Shown: positions 18,787 through 27,857, numbered from the stretch's first letter. The stretch is DNA of 57,816 nt from Verrucomicrobiales bacterium (GCA_002726915.1 PBSY01000086.1:1-57816), one strand, 5' to 3'. Numbers and translations: made by a program. Notes: generated from the letters alone by a model not told the origin.

Positions 18787-20349
18787 CTATTTCCAAACGC
18801 CATCGATGAGTCGCTGAGTTGGCCCATGGTATTCGTCCATAAGGATTTCGGGAAGGCGGTTAGGCCTCACGTTGTCGTAGGACTGAAGCATACTAAAGCG
18901 CAGCAAGGCTCCGGGAATTCCGACAGCAGTGAAGCTGGGGTGACCCGTAGCGGGGTAGGGGCCACCATGGTTCATTGCTGGTGAAACCGCGACGCCAGTG
19001 GGCATCTTGTCGTTGAGAAATCGGCCGGTTTTTTGACGGAGTATCGGAGCAAGTTGGTCGTAGGCTTCGTCATCGTCTCCGCGCTCTGAGGAATAAATAC
19101 AGCCCGTCAGGTTACCTTCGAGCGCGGCAATGACGCTTTCAGCCTCATCCACACTTTCAGCCACCACAATCAACGAGGAATTACCAAACGCCTCGGTCTG
19201 CATTGTTTTGGGGTCGCGAAGAAATTGAGAGCCGGAGATGCGAAGGAGGGTATTCGCCACATTGTAGCCAGTTCCGTTTCCTCTCCCACTTCCGCAGAGT
19301 AATTCCGCTCCTGCCTTGGCGAGAATCTCGTGACTCTTATGCAGTGATTTTTCAACAGAAGCTGACAACAGGGTTCCTGGGGTTGCTGCCTGGAATTGAG
19401 TCGCGACGGCTTCGATGAAGGTGTTAGTTGCGGCACTTTCGATCACGATAATCATACCAGGGTTGGTGCAAAATTGTCCTGCTCCCATGAGGCAGCTTCC
19501 AGTGAACTCTTCGGCAAGAGCATTCGATTTTTCCTCAAGGACAGAGGGTAGGAGAACGACTGGGTTCAGGCTGGAGAGTTCAAGGTAAATCGGTTTTCCG
19601 GCATCATCTGCTGCTTTCTTTAACTTGAGCCCTGCATTCTGCGCTCCGGTGTAGCCTGTCGCTCCCGTGCGCGAGTCGGTCACCAGTTGTTCACCCACAG
19701 GGTGGCTCGTACGATAAATCAGCTGGACCATGCCGCTCGGCATTCCTGTCTCTTCGCCCGCAGTGTGGGCCGCCTCGGCAAATAGCTTGGTTGTTCCGGG
19801 ATGGGAAGAGTTGGCTTTCGCGATTACAGGATTACCGGCGGCAATGGCGGCAGCGAAATCACCGCCAGAGATACTGCCAAAGGCGAATGGGAAATTGTTA
19901 GGTCCAAAAACGACAACAGGGCCAATGGCCCCGTGGCAGGATCGAATGTTGTTCGCGGAATCGATAATGGGCTGGCGCCAGTTCCCGGTGCGAGCGGCCG
20001 CGGCAGCCAAGCGAAGTTGGCCGGTAGTTCGGGGAAGTTCGACGTCAGCAAGACGTGGTGACTTTGGTAAGCCGGTTTCTTGGTGCGCCAACTCAACCAA
20101 CGCATCGCTGCGCTCTTCGATTAGTGTTGCATAACGTTCTAGGAAATCTGCAATACGCCCGGCGGGGATAGAGCGGAGCTCTTTGAATGCCTTACTTGCA
20201 GCGTCCAGAGCCGCTTCACAATCAACCCACGAACTTATGGGGTATTCTTCGGGGAGTTGCTCGCAAGTCGAGGGGTTCTCGGAATAAAACACTCCGGTGG
20301 TATCAGCATTTCGCCACTTTCCGGCAATTAAAACAGGTTCGGTAGGCAT
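18787..20349 (-). CDS. NAD(P)-dependent aldehyde dehydrogenase, alpha-ketoglutaric semialdehyde type
   Basis: This 520-residue aldehyde dehydrogenase has the cofactor segment FGPNNFPFAFG (about 148-158), the general base E257 in YLELSSLNPVVLLP and the nucleophile C294 in MGAGQFCTNPGM. The opening (LIAGKWRNADTTGVFYSENPSTCEQLPEEYP), the SLNPVV segment and the GQFCTNPG active site match the group that oxidises alpha-ketoglutaric semialdehyde (2,5-dioxopentanoate) to 2-oxoglutarate, the last step in breakdown of hydroxyproline, glucarate or arabinose. The substrate is inferred from that group. It lies 48 bases downstream of an M24 peptidase gene on the same strand, suggesting co-transcription and possibly use of proline or hydroxyproline peptides. 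Confidence 0.8.
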   Translation of the reverse strand: MPTEPVLIAGKWRNADTTGVFYSENPSTCEQLPEEYPISSWVDCEAALDAASKAFKELRSIPAGRIADFLERYATLIEERSDALVELAHQETGLPKSPRLADVELPRTTGQLRLAAAAARTGNWRQPIIDSANNIRSCHGAIGPVVVFGPNNFPFAFGSISGGDFAAAIAAGNPVIAKANSSHPGTTKLFAEAAHTAGEETGMPSGMVQLIYRTSHPVGEQLVTDSRTGATGYTGAQNAGLKLKKAADDAGKPIYLELSSLNPVVLLPSVLEEKSNALAEEFTGSCLMGAGQFCTNPGMIIVIESAATNTFIEAVATQFQAATPGTLLSASVEKSLHKSHEILAKAGAELLCGSGRGNGTGYNVANTLLRISGSQFLRDPKTMQTEAFGNSSLIVVAESVDEAESVIAALEGNLTGCIYSSERGDDDEAYDQLAPILRQKTGRFLNDKMPTGVAVSPAMNHGGPYPATGHPSFTAVGIPGALLRFSMLQSYDNVRPNRLPEILMDEYHGPTQRLIDGVWK

Positions 20350-20397
20350 CTTCGTGAAGTTGGGCTCACGAGAGTCTTTCCGACTAAGCTATTAACG

Positions 20398-21510
20398 TCA
20401 AGCAGTAGCCACTACCAGATCGAGGGGAAAATACGACAGCTGACGACACCCTTCTTCAGTGATGAGATAGTTGTTCTCAAGACGAATGCCCCCAGCCAGA
20501 CTATCGCTGTAGAGCCCCGGCTCAAAAGCGACCACGTCGCCAGCCTCAAATTTGTCGTCCCAGGCCGGATTGATGCGAGGAACCTCGTGTGCATCAAGAC
20601 CAATTCCGTGCCCGGCATGATGGAAAAACTGGTGCCCCCCCCAGCCGTCGAGTTCATTCAAAATAACGTTGAACATTTCCTTACAGGATTGGCCTGGCTT
20701 GAGGAGAGTTTCCCCGAGCGTCATGACTTCAACGATCTTGTCGTGTGCTGCTTGCTGGAGATTGGTGGGGTTGCCGTCGACGGCAAAGGTTCGGCAGAGA
20801 TCACTGCGGTAGCCCCGAATACCAACTCCCACGTCGAGAACAAACAGTTCTCCCTGCTTGATGTTTCGGCGGCGGGCGAAACCTCCAGGCCTTCCGCATT
20901 GGAAATCCTGTCCCCAACCAGAAAGAAATTCCCCGGCTGCGCTGGTGGCTTCCTCCAGCATAGCTGCCATGACCTTGACCTCGGAAACTCCCGGCTCAAT
21001 CATTTGAAGTGCTTCATTGTAAGCGCGGTCTGCACAGGCGATCGAAAATTCGAGGAGGGTTACCTCATCGGGATCTTTCTTGCGACGGATGTATTGATAG
21101 TCCTCTGAGATGTCACGGCATTCGGGACCTTTTATCAGCGCTGACGGGACTTTTTGCTCCGTGCCGACAGCGCCGAGTCCGCGAAGTAGCGGATTAAGCT
21201 GTTCGGTAACGCAGGCACTCAGATTCGGCTTCAGAGTGAAAAGATGATTCGGGATGTAGTTGACGATCTCGTCCGCTGCAGAAGCTTCTGGTGACTCATC
21301 GTGCGTAATGAGAGTGACTTTTAAATCTCCTTTCAGGAGGAGAGCTGCTGGCGTTAGCGGCTGATCATGCCAGTAGCCGGATAACGAATGGATGTAATGA
21401 CGATCAAAAATGATAGCGGCATCGAGCTCATTCTCTTCTAGATGGTGGCACAGCCGCGCCTGCCGTTCGCGGCAGAACTGGCTTTCAAGAAGGGGTGGCG
21501 CTGATGACAT
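20398..21510 (-). CDS. M24-family metallopeptidase (Xaa-Pro dipeptidase/aminopeptidase-like)
   Basis: This 370-residue protein has an N-terminal creatinase-like domain (about 1-140) and a C-terminal pita-bread catalytic domain. All five metal ligands of the family can be placed: D226 and D237 in VLDVGVGIRGYRSDLC, H301 in HHAGHGIGLDAHE, E330 in AFEPGLYS and E345 in IRLENNYL. The members cleave peptide bonds next to proline or act on related substrates. No signal peptide is visible, so a cytoplasmic role is likely. It is the first gene of a pair with the semialdehyde dehydrogenase. Creatinase-like activity is less likely but cannot be excluded. Confidence 0.83.
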   Translation of the reverse strand: MSSAPPLLESQFCRERQARLCHHLEENELDAAIIFDRHYIHSLSGYWHDQPLTPAALLLKGDLKVTLITHDESPEASAADEIVNYIPNHLFTLKPNLSACVTEQLNPLLRGLGAVGTEQKVPSALIKGPECRDISEDYQYIRRKKDPDEVTLLEFSIACADRAYNEALQMIEPGVSEVKVMAAMLEEATSAAGEFLSGWGQDFQCGRPGGFARRRNIKQGELFVLDVGVGIRGYRSDLCRTFAVDGNPTNLQQAAHDKIVEVMTLGETLLKPGQSCKEMFNVILNELDGWGGHQFFHHAGHGIGLDAHEVPRINPAWDDKFEAGDVVAFEPGLYSDSLAGGIRLENNYLITEEGCRQLSYFPLDLVVATA

Positions 21511-21850
21511 AGTACGAGGTAGTTTAGTCCGGCTGGATTTACCTGCTCAAGCCACTATTTCTTAATTTCGGTGAGATGGGGCTCAGGAGGAGCGAGGCTC
21601 TGAGAGCTCTAGTGATAAATTTGTATTCTTGTTTATGGGGGAGTTCTCGGGCAGCAGTTTGTCTCGTGGCTTCCTTGAGGAGTTTGAAGCCGTCTTTAGC
21701 AGAAAACACCAGATACAAAAGCGCATCCAAAAACCAGACTAAGTTAAGCTCCTGCAAAAAGTAGGGTGGCAATGTCAATAAATAGGGTCAAGGGTACGGC
21801 CGAAGTATAGAAGCAAAATCTATCGGCATTTGGCTGAGTGACTCTGAAAT
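21511..21850. other. Intergenic region between divergent M24 and DUF2141 genes
   Basis: 340 bases without a supported gene. A minus-strand frame at 21539-21778 starts only at TTG, and its translation matches no recognised family; it may be chance or a remnant. Promoters for both flanking genes should lie here. Confidence 0.4.
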
Positions 21851-22285
21851 ATGAAACCATTTCTAATTCTGGCCATCATTTTGCTCAGCAGCGGTAGCCT
21901 CTTGGCAGGCGATCGCGGGGTTACCCTTACGGTGACAGTCACAAACATCTCTGGAGTAAAGAGTGATCTTTTGATCGGGATCTATGATAGCGAAAAAGCC
22001 TTCACCAAAAAACCTCTGCCGTATTCACCAAAAATTGATCTTAACTCGGAGGACGTCGTCACTGCCGAGATCATGGGGCTTTCACCTGGCAAGTATGCCA
22101 TTGTTGTGATTCAGGATCTCAACGAGAATGGTAAGCTGGACAAAACGCCCTTTGGCCTGCCTAAGGAGCCATTAGCATTTTCCGTGGTACATGAGATCCC
22201 GAAAGGTAAACCGGAGTTTGAGGCTTGCTCTTTCGAGGTGGGGGCGAAGGACCTTAAAATGACGATCGCGCTAGTCGTAAAGTGA
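21851..22285 (+). CDS. Exported DUF2141-family protein
   Basis: A 144-residue protein with a clear signal peptide (MKPFLILAIILLSSGSLLAG, cleavage likely near residue 20). The mature part is a single beta-sandwich domain with segments typical of DUF2141: IGIYDSEKAFTKKPLPYS, GKYAIVVIQDLNENGKLDKTPFGLPKEP. The N-E-N-G-K-L-D motif is the family hallmark and resembles a calcium loop. The role is unknown. The gene stands alone, divergent from the M24 gene and convergent with ilvD. Confidence 0.82.
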   Translation: MKPFLILAIILLSSGSLLAGDRGVTLTVTVTNISGVKSDLLIGIYDSEKAFTKKPLPYSPKIDLNSEDVVTAEIMGLSPGKYAIVVIQDLNENGKLDKTPFGLPKEPLAFSVVHEIPKGKPEFEACSFEVGAKDLKMTIALVVK

Positions 22286-22475
22286 TCGGTTGTTTTGAGG
22301 AAGACGAGTGAGCAACCGGGGTTGGATGCTTTCACGAGGCAGATAGATCCAGAGTCGATTTTCGTTTTCGAAAAAATTAGCCATTTCAGCTTTTACTTGG
22401 GCCCAACGTGTGTCGGTGCTGCCGAAATACAGCCGGCGCCCGTCATAGGCGTGCAAACCTTACGTAAGCAAAATC

Positions 22476-24194
22476 TTACAGGTTGTCGTCAGTAACGGCA
22501 CCCTCCGAAGCGGAGTTAACCAGTCTGGCATATTTGGCGAGGACGCCTCTGGTATAGTGGGGCTTAGGCTGTTTCCACGCTTTCTTCCGCTCAGCCAGTT
22601 CCTTCTTGGTAATATGCAGTGTCATTTCGCGCTTCTCGGCATCAATAGAAATTTTGTCACCGTTCTTCACCATGGCAAGCGGTCCGCCGACAAAGGCTTC
22701 TGGAGTGACGTGTCCAATCACGAAGCCGTGACTACCGCCGGAGAAACGGCCGTCGGTGATAAGGGCAACATCTTTACCAAGACCCGCACCCATAATCGCC
22801 CCGGTAGGCCCAAGCATTTCTCTCATACCAGGACCGCCCTTGGGCCCTTCCATTCGAATTACAACGACATCGCCCTTCGCGATGCGTCCAGCAAGAATAG
22901 CCTTCATTGACTTCTCCTCGGAATCAAAGACCCGTGCTCTACCAGCGAAACTGAGTCCTTCTTTGCCGGAAATTTTGGCGACGGCGCCTTCAGGGGCAAG
23001 GTTGCCGTAGAGAACGACAAGGTGTCCGTCTTTCTTGATGGGATTTTTGAGACTGCGGATGATCGTCTGCCCCGTGGGATAAGAAGCTTTAACCTTAGCG
23101 AGGTTCTGCTTCATGGTTTTGCCAGTTACCGTGATGCACTCGCCATGGAGAAGGCCGGCATTAAGTAGCATTTTCATCAGGGGCAGGGTGCCTCCGATTT
23201 CGACAAGCTTCATCATTACATTGGCACCGCTTGGCTTGAGATCAGCAATGACAGGAACACGTTTTCCGATGCGGGTGAAATCATCGATAGAAAGCTTTAC
23301 CCCGGCGGCGTTGGCGATGGCAAGCAGGTGCAGTACTGCGTTGGTAGAACCTCCTAGGGCGGTGACCACGGTGATAGCATTTTCGAAAGCTTTTTTAGTA
23401 AGGATATCGCGAGGTCGAATGTTCTTGTTGATCATGTTGACCACGGCAGCTCCAGCATCGAAACAGTCGATCAACTTTTCATCACTGACTGCAGCCTGAG
23501 CAGAACTGTTCGGCAGACTCATGCCCATGGCTTCTATCGCACTGGCCATGGTATTGGCGGTATACATACCCCCGCAGGAGCCCGGACCTGGAATCGCCGT
23601 TTCGGTGACGCCATCTAGTTCTTCGTCGGTAATGTTCCCTGCGCTGTGCTTGCCGACCGCTTCAAAGACCGAAACGATATCGACGTCCTCGCCTTTGAAA
23701 CAACCTGGTTTGATCGTGCCACCGTAGACGAAAATGCCAGGGCGGTTCAGGCGGGCCAAAGCGATCATGCAGCCGGGCATGTTCTTGTCGCAACCACCGA
23801 TAGCAACGACACCGTCCATTCCTTCGCAACCGACCACCGTTTCGATCGAGTCGGCTATAACCTCACGACTGACGAGGGAATACTTCATGCCCTCAGTTCC
23901 CATCGAGATTCCATCGGAAATGGTAATGGTGTTGAACTCGACCCCCTTGCCACCGGCGGCGTCTGCTCCTTTGACAGACTCCTTTGCGAGACCATCGATA
24001 TGCATATTGCACGGTGTGACCATGCTCCAGGTCGAGGCGACGCCAATGATAGATTTCTTGAAGTCCTCGTCGGTGAAACCAACCGGGTGGAGCATGGCCC
24101 GACTTGGGGCGCGGTCGGGACCATCAAGCATGGGTGAGGAAAACTGGCGATGAGCCTGAATTGTTTTCTTCTTAGGAGTCTTTTTCTTTACCAT
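22476..24194 (-). CDS. ilvD: Dihydroxy-acid dehydratase
   Basis: This 572-residue iron-sulfur enzyme dehydrates 2,3-dihydroxy acids to the 2-oxo acids that precede valine, isoleucine and pantothenate. Cluster and active-site segments are visible: [34 protein letters not shown] and [22 protein letters not shown], with one cysteine each expected at the cluster, and [15 protein letters not shown] near the end. A basic N-terminal extension ([17 protein letters not shown]) precedes the domain. It is divergent from a LysR-type regulator with 98 bases between, and a palindrome in that gap makes it a likely target. Confidence 0.95.
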   Translation of the reverse strand: MVKKKTPKKKTIQAHRQFSSPMLDGPDRAPSRAMLHPVGFTDEDFKKSIIGVASTWSMVTPCNMHIDGLAKESVKGADAAGGKGVEFNTITISDGISMGTEGMKYSLVSREVIADSIETVVGCEGMDGVVAIGGCDKNMPGCMIALARLNRPGIFVYGGTIKPGCFKGEDVDIVSVFEAVGKHSAGNITDEELDGVTETAIPGPGSCGGMYTANTMASAIEAMGMSLPNSSAQAAVSDEKLIDCFDAGAAVVNMINKNIRPRDILTKKAFENAITVVTALGGSTNAVLHLLAIANAAGVKLSIDDFTRIGKRVPVIADLKPSGANVMMKLVEIGGTLPLMKMLLNAGLLHGECITVTGKTMKQNLAKVKASYPTGQTIIRSLKNPIKKDGHLVVLYGNLAPEGAVAKISGKEGLSFAGRARVFDSEEKSMKAILAGRIAKGDVVVIRMEGPKGGPGMREMLGPTGAIMGAGLGKDVALITDGRFSGGSHGFVIGHVTPEAFVGGPLAMVKNGDKISIDAEKREMTLHITKKELAERKKAWKQPKPHYTRGVLAKYARLVNSASEGAVTDDNL

Positions 24195-24251
24195 AGGAGG
24201 TGACAGTTTAGCGATAACTTGCCGCAGTGTGGAGCTAAAGTATTGATGATG

Positions 24252-24291
24252 AAAATACTATTTTAAACCCTTTATGATACCTTTTCGGTAT
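24252..24291. promoter_or_regulatory. Two palindromes in the ilvD-lysR intergenic region (candidate LysR sites)
   Basis: AAAATACTATTTT (24252-24264) is a perfect palindrome around a central base. ATACC-TTTTC-GGTAT (24277-24291) is a second, and its inner part TACC-N5-GGTA fits the T-N11-A rule for LysR operators. The second ends one base before the regulator start codon and covers the place of its ribosome site, which suits autoregulation. Binding is inferred. Confidence 0.5.
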
Positions 24292-24292
24292 A

Positions 24293-25165
24293 ATGGATTT
24301 TTCCCTGAGAGAACTGGAGTGTTTTGTCGCAGTAGCTGAAGAGTTGTCTTTTACCCGGGCGGCTAAACGCCTCCATTTGGCGCAGCCGCCTCTCTCCCGT
24401 CACATCAAGAACCTCGAAGAGAAATTGGGTCTCGAATTGTTCCAACGATCGCGTCGTGAAGTTTTTCTGACCTCTGGAGGGCAGGCTTTTCTTGGCGAAG
24501 CCAGAGGAATTCTGCTGCAGGTGAGAAGAGCGGGCGAGACCGCAAGGCGTGCCGCTGAAGGTGAGACCAACAAGTTAGAAGTTGGATTTGTTAGCGCTGT
24601 ATTGTCGCCGGAACTCGTGAAAGTGTTCTCCAGATTTCGCGAAAGGCATCCGCACGTTCGGCTGAACTTGCATGACCGTCTTCCCGTCGAGCAGATGGTG
24701 GCTCTGGAGTTGGGAACGCTTGATCTGGGATTCGTCGGGGTTTCTCCTGAGAGGTGCCCCGGAAAGATCGCGTTGACTTCTTGGCGCGATGAACCCTTGA
24801 TGGCCTTCTTACCTTTGGACCATGACTTGGCTGGTGAGGAGCGGATAAATGTCGAGGACTTGGCTGACGAGCCATTTATTATGATCTCCTCGGAAGCGGC
24901 ACCTTCTTTCTCCTCCATGGTCTACCAGATATGTCGGGAGGCGGGATTTCGGCCCCGAGTTGTCCAAGAAGCTCGAAGGGCCCAGGCTGTGGCGGCCATG
25001 ACCGTCGCCGGATCAGGGGTTGCAATCCTACCTGCCTCTCTCGATCGAATCACAGGAAATGGGGTTCAAGTCTGGAAGGGGAGAGAAATGGGAAGAATGA
25101 CTCACGTTGTGGCTCACCCAGTCGAAAAGAGCGCGGTCATGAAGTGGTTTCTCGAGTTGATGTAA
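24293..25165 (+). CDS. LysR-family transcriptional regulator
   Basis: A 290-residue regulator. The N-terminal winged helix-turn-helix is classic (RELECFVAVAEELSFTRAAKRLHLAQPPLSRHIKNLEEKLGLELFQRSRREVFLTSGG, about residues 6-65). The C-terminal periplasmic-binding-like effector domain follows (from about 90, KLEVGFVSAVLSPELVKVFSRF). The LAQPPLSRHI helix and the PERCPGKI segment resemble the BenM/CatM/IlvR side of the family. It is divergent from ilvD, so control of ilvD in response to a branched-chain intermediate is a reasonable guess. The start at ATG 24293 has no Shine-Dalgarno sequence. Confidence 0.9.
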   Translation: MDFSLRELECFVAVAEELSFTRAAKRLHLAQPPLSRHIKNLEEKLGLELFQRSRREVFLTSGGQAFLGEARGILLQVRRAGETARRAAEGETNKLEVGFVSAVLSPELVKVFSRFRERHPHVRLNLHDRLPVEQMVALELGTLDLGFVGVSPERCPGKIALTSWRDEPLMAFLPLDHDLAGEERINVEDLADEPFIMISSEAAPSFSSMVYQICREAGFRPRVVQEARRAQAVAAMTVAGSGVAILPASLDRITGNGVQVWKGREMGRMTHVVAHPVEKSAVMKWFLELM

Positions 25166-25204
25166 TTTTACCCGAGGAATTGGGCTTTTAATTCGTCAGA
25201 TTAG

Positions 25205-25444
25205 AGAGGAGAGCGATCTGATACCGACATTATCACTGGTAATGACGGTCCACAGGATCGCTCTCAAATCCGCCGTGACGATTTAGAGCAGAATGACTGC
25301 AGAAATTGGAGCAAGCGTTCATTTTATGACGATGGCCTACTCACGCCCCAAGATGATTCAGACATGAGTGATTATGGTTCCATTCAACGCGGAACCGTCG
25401 TCTCAGTCATGAGGGAGTCTGATAATAATGAAGTTCGTCGGTGA
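25205..25444 (+). other. Open frame without start codon (possible gene remnant)
   Basis: A frame of 79 codons with no stop runs from just after TAG (25202-25204) to TGA at 25442. The codon choice looks gene-like (DTDIITGNDGPQDRSQ, then SKRSFYDDGLLTPQDD), but the only ATG is at 25364 and would give 26 residues. It overlaps the hairpin at 25209-25265. It could be the 3' end of a decayed gene or chance; no family is recognised. Confidence 0.25.
25209..25265. repeat. Long, nested hairpin downstream of lysR
   Basis: GAGAGCGATC (25209-25218) pairs perfectly with GATCGCTCTC (25256-25265). Inside it, ACCG-A-CATTA (25223-25232) pairs with TAATG-A-CGGT (25240-25249) around a 7-base loop, with one A-A mismatch. 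A CTG/CAG extension with a bulged G links to the outer stem. No T-run follows on either side, so it is not an ordinary terminator. Confidence 0.6.
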
Positions 25445-25450
25445 TTTTTA

Positions 25451-25924
25451 TCACGCCGCCTGGCGTTGAATCATCCCGATAAGACCCCTCGCTTTGGCCT
25501 TGCCTTCTCTGGACAGAGAGAGGGCTTTGGTATCCCCGGTAAGGAAATCTCGCGAAATTAATCCAGAGATGGCGGAGGTAATGTGGGCCACGCGCGGACG
25601 CCCGGATTCTTCGATAATATCGTTCAGTTCACGACTTGAAAAGGTTTCTTGATGATAGCTTTCGCTGAGGATCAAGGCGCCCAAGAGAGCTTGATCCGCC
25701 AAGGTCAGATCGTCACTAGTTTCATTCTGTAAAATAGCCGCAGCATGATCATGCAGGCCGGGACCCTCTTCTTCGAGACGGCGAGATTCAGGAGTGTCGG
25801 TTGATAATTCTCCTTGTGAGCGCATGCGAATGGCCACCTGAACGGTCATTTCGAGGGCACGTAGGTCCTGAAGGCTGAGTTCGGGAATCAGGCGGACGAA
25901 GTCTCCTAGATCTATATTTCTCAT
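25451..25924 (-). CDS. Small protein with probable winged-helix fold, unknown function
   Basis: A 157-residue protein beginning at ATG 25924 (MRNIDLGDFVRLIPELS). The open frame continues upstream to 26035, but that part is in AT-rich repeat DNA and is unlikely to be translated. The second half (LADQALLGALILSESYHQ, then ELNDIIEESGRPRVAHITSAISGLISRDFLTGD) has the helix-turn-helix-plus-wing look of a small DNA-binding domain. No named family is recognised. It is divergent from the FRG-domain gene across a spacer full of GAGATAA/TCTCA words that could be its binding sites. Confidence 0.6.
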   Translation of the reverse strand: MRNIDLGDFVRLIPELSLQDLRALEMTVQVAIRMRSQGELSTDTPESRRLEEEGPGLHDHAAAILQNETSDDLTLADQALLGALILSESYHQETFSSRELNDIIEESGRPRVAHITSAISGLISRDFLTGDTKALSLSREGKAKARGLIGMIQRQAA

Positions 25925-26108
25925 GTTATTTACGTGTGTCTCAAAAAAATCTCGATTTATTCTCGTTTTTAAGTTGCATTCTCCTCTCATAAATGAGAAA
26001 TCACTGTATAGATTGAGATAAACGAGAGATAACAACTCAAAAATTTACTAAATGAGTCAATTATCTCTCAATAATTTGTCAAAAGCGAGAAAAATTTGAG
26101 AAATTGAG
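25925..26108. promoter_or_regulatory. Repeat-rich divergent promoter region
   Basis: An AT-rich 184-base spacer with repeated TGAGA/TCTCA words. TCTCAT-AA-ATGAGA is at 25985-25998. GAGAGATAA (26024-26032) is repeated inverted as TTATCTCTC (26061-26069). TTGAG (26013-26017) and CTCAA (26036-26040) form another inverted pair, and TTGAGA words recur at 26096 and 26104. The number and symmetry suggest operators for the winged-helix-like neighbour; inferred. Confidence 0.5.
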
Positions 26109-26864
26109 ATGAGAGAGATCGAAACCGTCAGTGTTGGGAGCGTTGAAGACTTTCTTCAAGAGATGATACCGCAGCTCGGGTTTCAACGAACGCCGATCTA
26201 CCGCGGTCAAAATTCTGAGAAAGATTCAATCCTACCGACCCTGTTTCGTGAGGAAGTTACTAAGACTGAGTTTAAAACATGGAATGAACTCGAGAGCTCA
26301 CTGCTGATTCGCATCAAGCAGCGAGCACGTGGTGAACTCGGCTACGAACCGATGAGTGAACTTGAGTGGCTCTCAATCGCTCAACATCACGGATTGCCAA
26401 CTCGTCTCTCTAGCTGGACCGAAAATGCTCTCGTAGCTCTTTTCTTCGCCACGGAATCGGGAAATGAAGATGAAGATGGCATTGTTTGGCGCATTCTGCC
26501 GGGTGATGCCAAACTCGTCATCGCTCAAGATTACGAGCAGGTTCCAGAGCAGCCGCGCATTTACTTTCCTCAAAAGACGACTCCGGCGATGTTAAACCAG
26601 AAGACCTGTTATCTTTGCCATCCTCTTCCCGCAGAGGACGCTGTCCCGGAAACGTTTGAGGAATATTATGAGTTGGGCGATGAGCGAATGCATCTCGCCA
26701 AGCTGGTAGTGACGGGTTCTGAGAAAGCGTTCATTCGTCGCCGTTTGGCGACCATGGGGATTGGAGCAAGGACTCTTTTTCCTGGAATGGAGGGGCTTTG
26801 CGAACAGATTCGTGAAGAGATCTATTCCTTCACGGATTCCTATGAGTGGGTTTTTCCCGTTTGA
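26109..26864 (+). CDS. FRG-domain protein
   Basis: A 251-residue protein. The FRG domain is marked by PIYRGQNSEKDSILPTLFREE near residue 30-50 (the [FY]RG motif that names the family), followed by SIAQHHGLPTRLSSWTENALVALFFATESG, the conserved QHxGLPTRLLDWT segment. The domain occurs alone or in larger proteins. Its biochemical role is unknown, and some members sit near phage-defence genes. Here it is full length, paired divergently with a small winged-helix-like protein. No signal peptide or membrane segment is visible, so it should be cytoplasmic. It could be an effector regulated by its neighbour, but nothing shows toxicity. Confidence 0.82.
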   Translation: MREIETVSVGSVEDFLQEMIPQLGFQRTPIYRGQNSEKDSILPTLFREEVTKTEFKTWNELESSLLIRIKQRARGELGYEPMSELEWLSIAQHHGLPTRLSSWTENALVALFFATESGNEDEDGIVWRILPGDAKLVIAQDYEQVPEQPRIYFPQKTTPAMLNQKTCYLCHPLPAEDAVPETFEEYYELGDERMHLAKLVVTGSEKAFIRRRLATMGIGARTLFPGMEGLCEQIREEIYSFTDSYEWVFPV

Positions 26865-26876
26865 GTCAATGTGTCG

Positions 26877-27797
26877 TTATCCGCGACGTTTTAGAGTTCG
26901 CTCAAAAAACGCGAGAACTTCGCTTTCTACTTCCGGTGACTTGAACTCCGAGCCGCCATGGCCGGCGCCTTCGACGACATAGAGTTTAGCATCGACGCCG
27001 ACTTCTTTGAGAGCAGCATAAAATCGAATGCTTTGCGCCAGTGGTACGGCGTGATCTTCGCTGCCGTGCATGATTAGAAAGGGTGGATCGTCGGAGCTTG
27101 TTTGATAAAGAGCGCTGGCATTTTTGGCGAGATCAGGAACGTCCATCACCGTCTCGCCCAACAAGAGAGCTCCATTGGACCGCGATACCTCTTCATAGGT
27201 CCGGTTCTCAGAAATCACATTCGGAGGCATGGTAAGAAGATCTGCTGGGCCGAACCAGTCACAAACGGCTTGGACTCGGGAACTTACTGATTCTGCTCCT
27301 GCATTCCTCGTTCCCATCAGCGCTGCCAGATGTCCGCCAGCAGAGCTGCCAAAGGCACCAATGCGATCCGGATTGAGGCCATACAATTCCGCATTCTGGC
27401 GAAGCCAACGCACTGCAGCGTAACAGTCGTTGATTTGTGCGGGCCATTGCGCCACGTCAGTTAGGCGATAGTTGATGCTCGCGACAGCAAACCCGTTGGG
27501 GGCAAGAAAAGCGGCTTTACAGTTATTTTTAGATCCGTTTTTCCAGCCACCTCCATGCACCCAAATGACGACTGGGAGTAGATCTTCAGATTTAGTCGCG
27601 GGAAGATAGAGATCGATTCCGAGCTCAGTGCCGTCAGGAGTCGCGTAGATGATATCGCGTTGGATGGTGGCGCCTTCTGGAGGAAGAGGCGGCTTCTTCT
27701 CTTGAGCTGTGGAAGGCAAAGAGAAAAGTAGGCCAAACGAGATGAGGATCATGGCACAAACGGCAGGAGTGCAGGACGAAGCGGTCGATAGATACAT
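26877..27797 (-). CDS. Exported alpha/beta hydrolase (carboxylesterase/lipase-like)
   Basis: A 306-residue secreted esterase of the hormone-sensitive-lipase/BD-FAE-like kind. A signal peptide is visible (hydrophobic segment around residues 15-30, ending near SLPSTAQ). Seen: the oxyanion motif VIWVHGGGWKNGSKNN, the nucleophile serine in GAFGSSAGGHLAALMG, the acid in FLIMHGSEDHAVPL, and the catalytic histidine in GAGHGGSEF. Substrates are likely esterified sugars or polymers. It is divergent from the sulfatase gene with 60 bases between, and both face polymer degradation. It is convergent with the FRG gene. Confidence 0.85.
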   Translation of the reverse strand: MYLSTASSCTPAVCAMILISFGLLFSLPSTAQEKKPPLPPEGATIQRDIIYATPDGTELGIDLYLPATKSEDLLPVVIWVHGGGWKNGSKNNCKAAFLAPNGFAVASINYRLTDVAQWPAQINDCYAAVRWLRQNAELYGLNPDRIGAFGSSAGGHLAALMGTRNAGAESVSSRVQAVCDWFGPADLLTMPPNVISENRTYEEVSRSNGALLLGETVMDVPDLAKNASALYQTSSDDPPFLIMHGSEDHAVPLAQSIRFYAALKEVGVDAKLYVVEGAGHGGSEFKSPEVESEVLAFFERTLKRRG

Positions 27798-27857
27798 CGC
27801 GATTAGGCTAGTAGGATTTGGTTGCAGGGTCCACGCGCAAACACGTAAGGAACTTCA

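Noticed and set aside
21539-21778. 79-residue minus-strand frame before the M24 gene
   Set aside because: Starts only at TTG, and the translation resembles no known family.
22557-24153. Several plus-strand frames of 80-163 residues opposite ilvD
   Set aside because: They lie entirely within ilvD, which has unmistakable family motifs.
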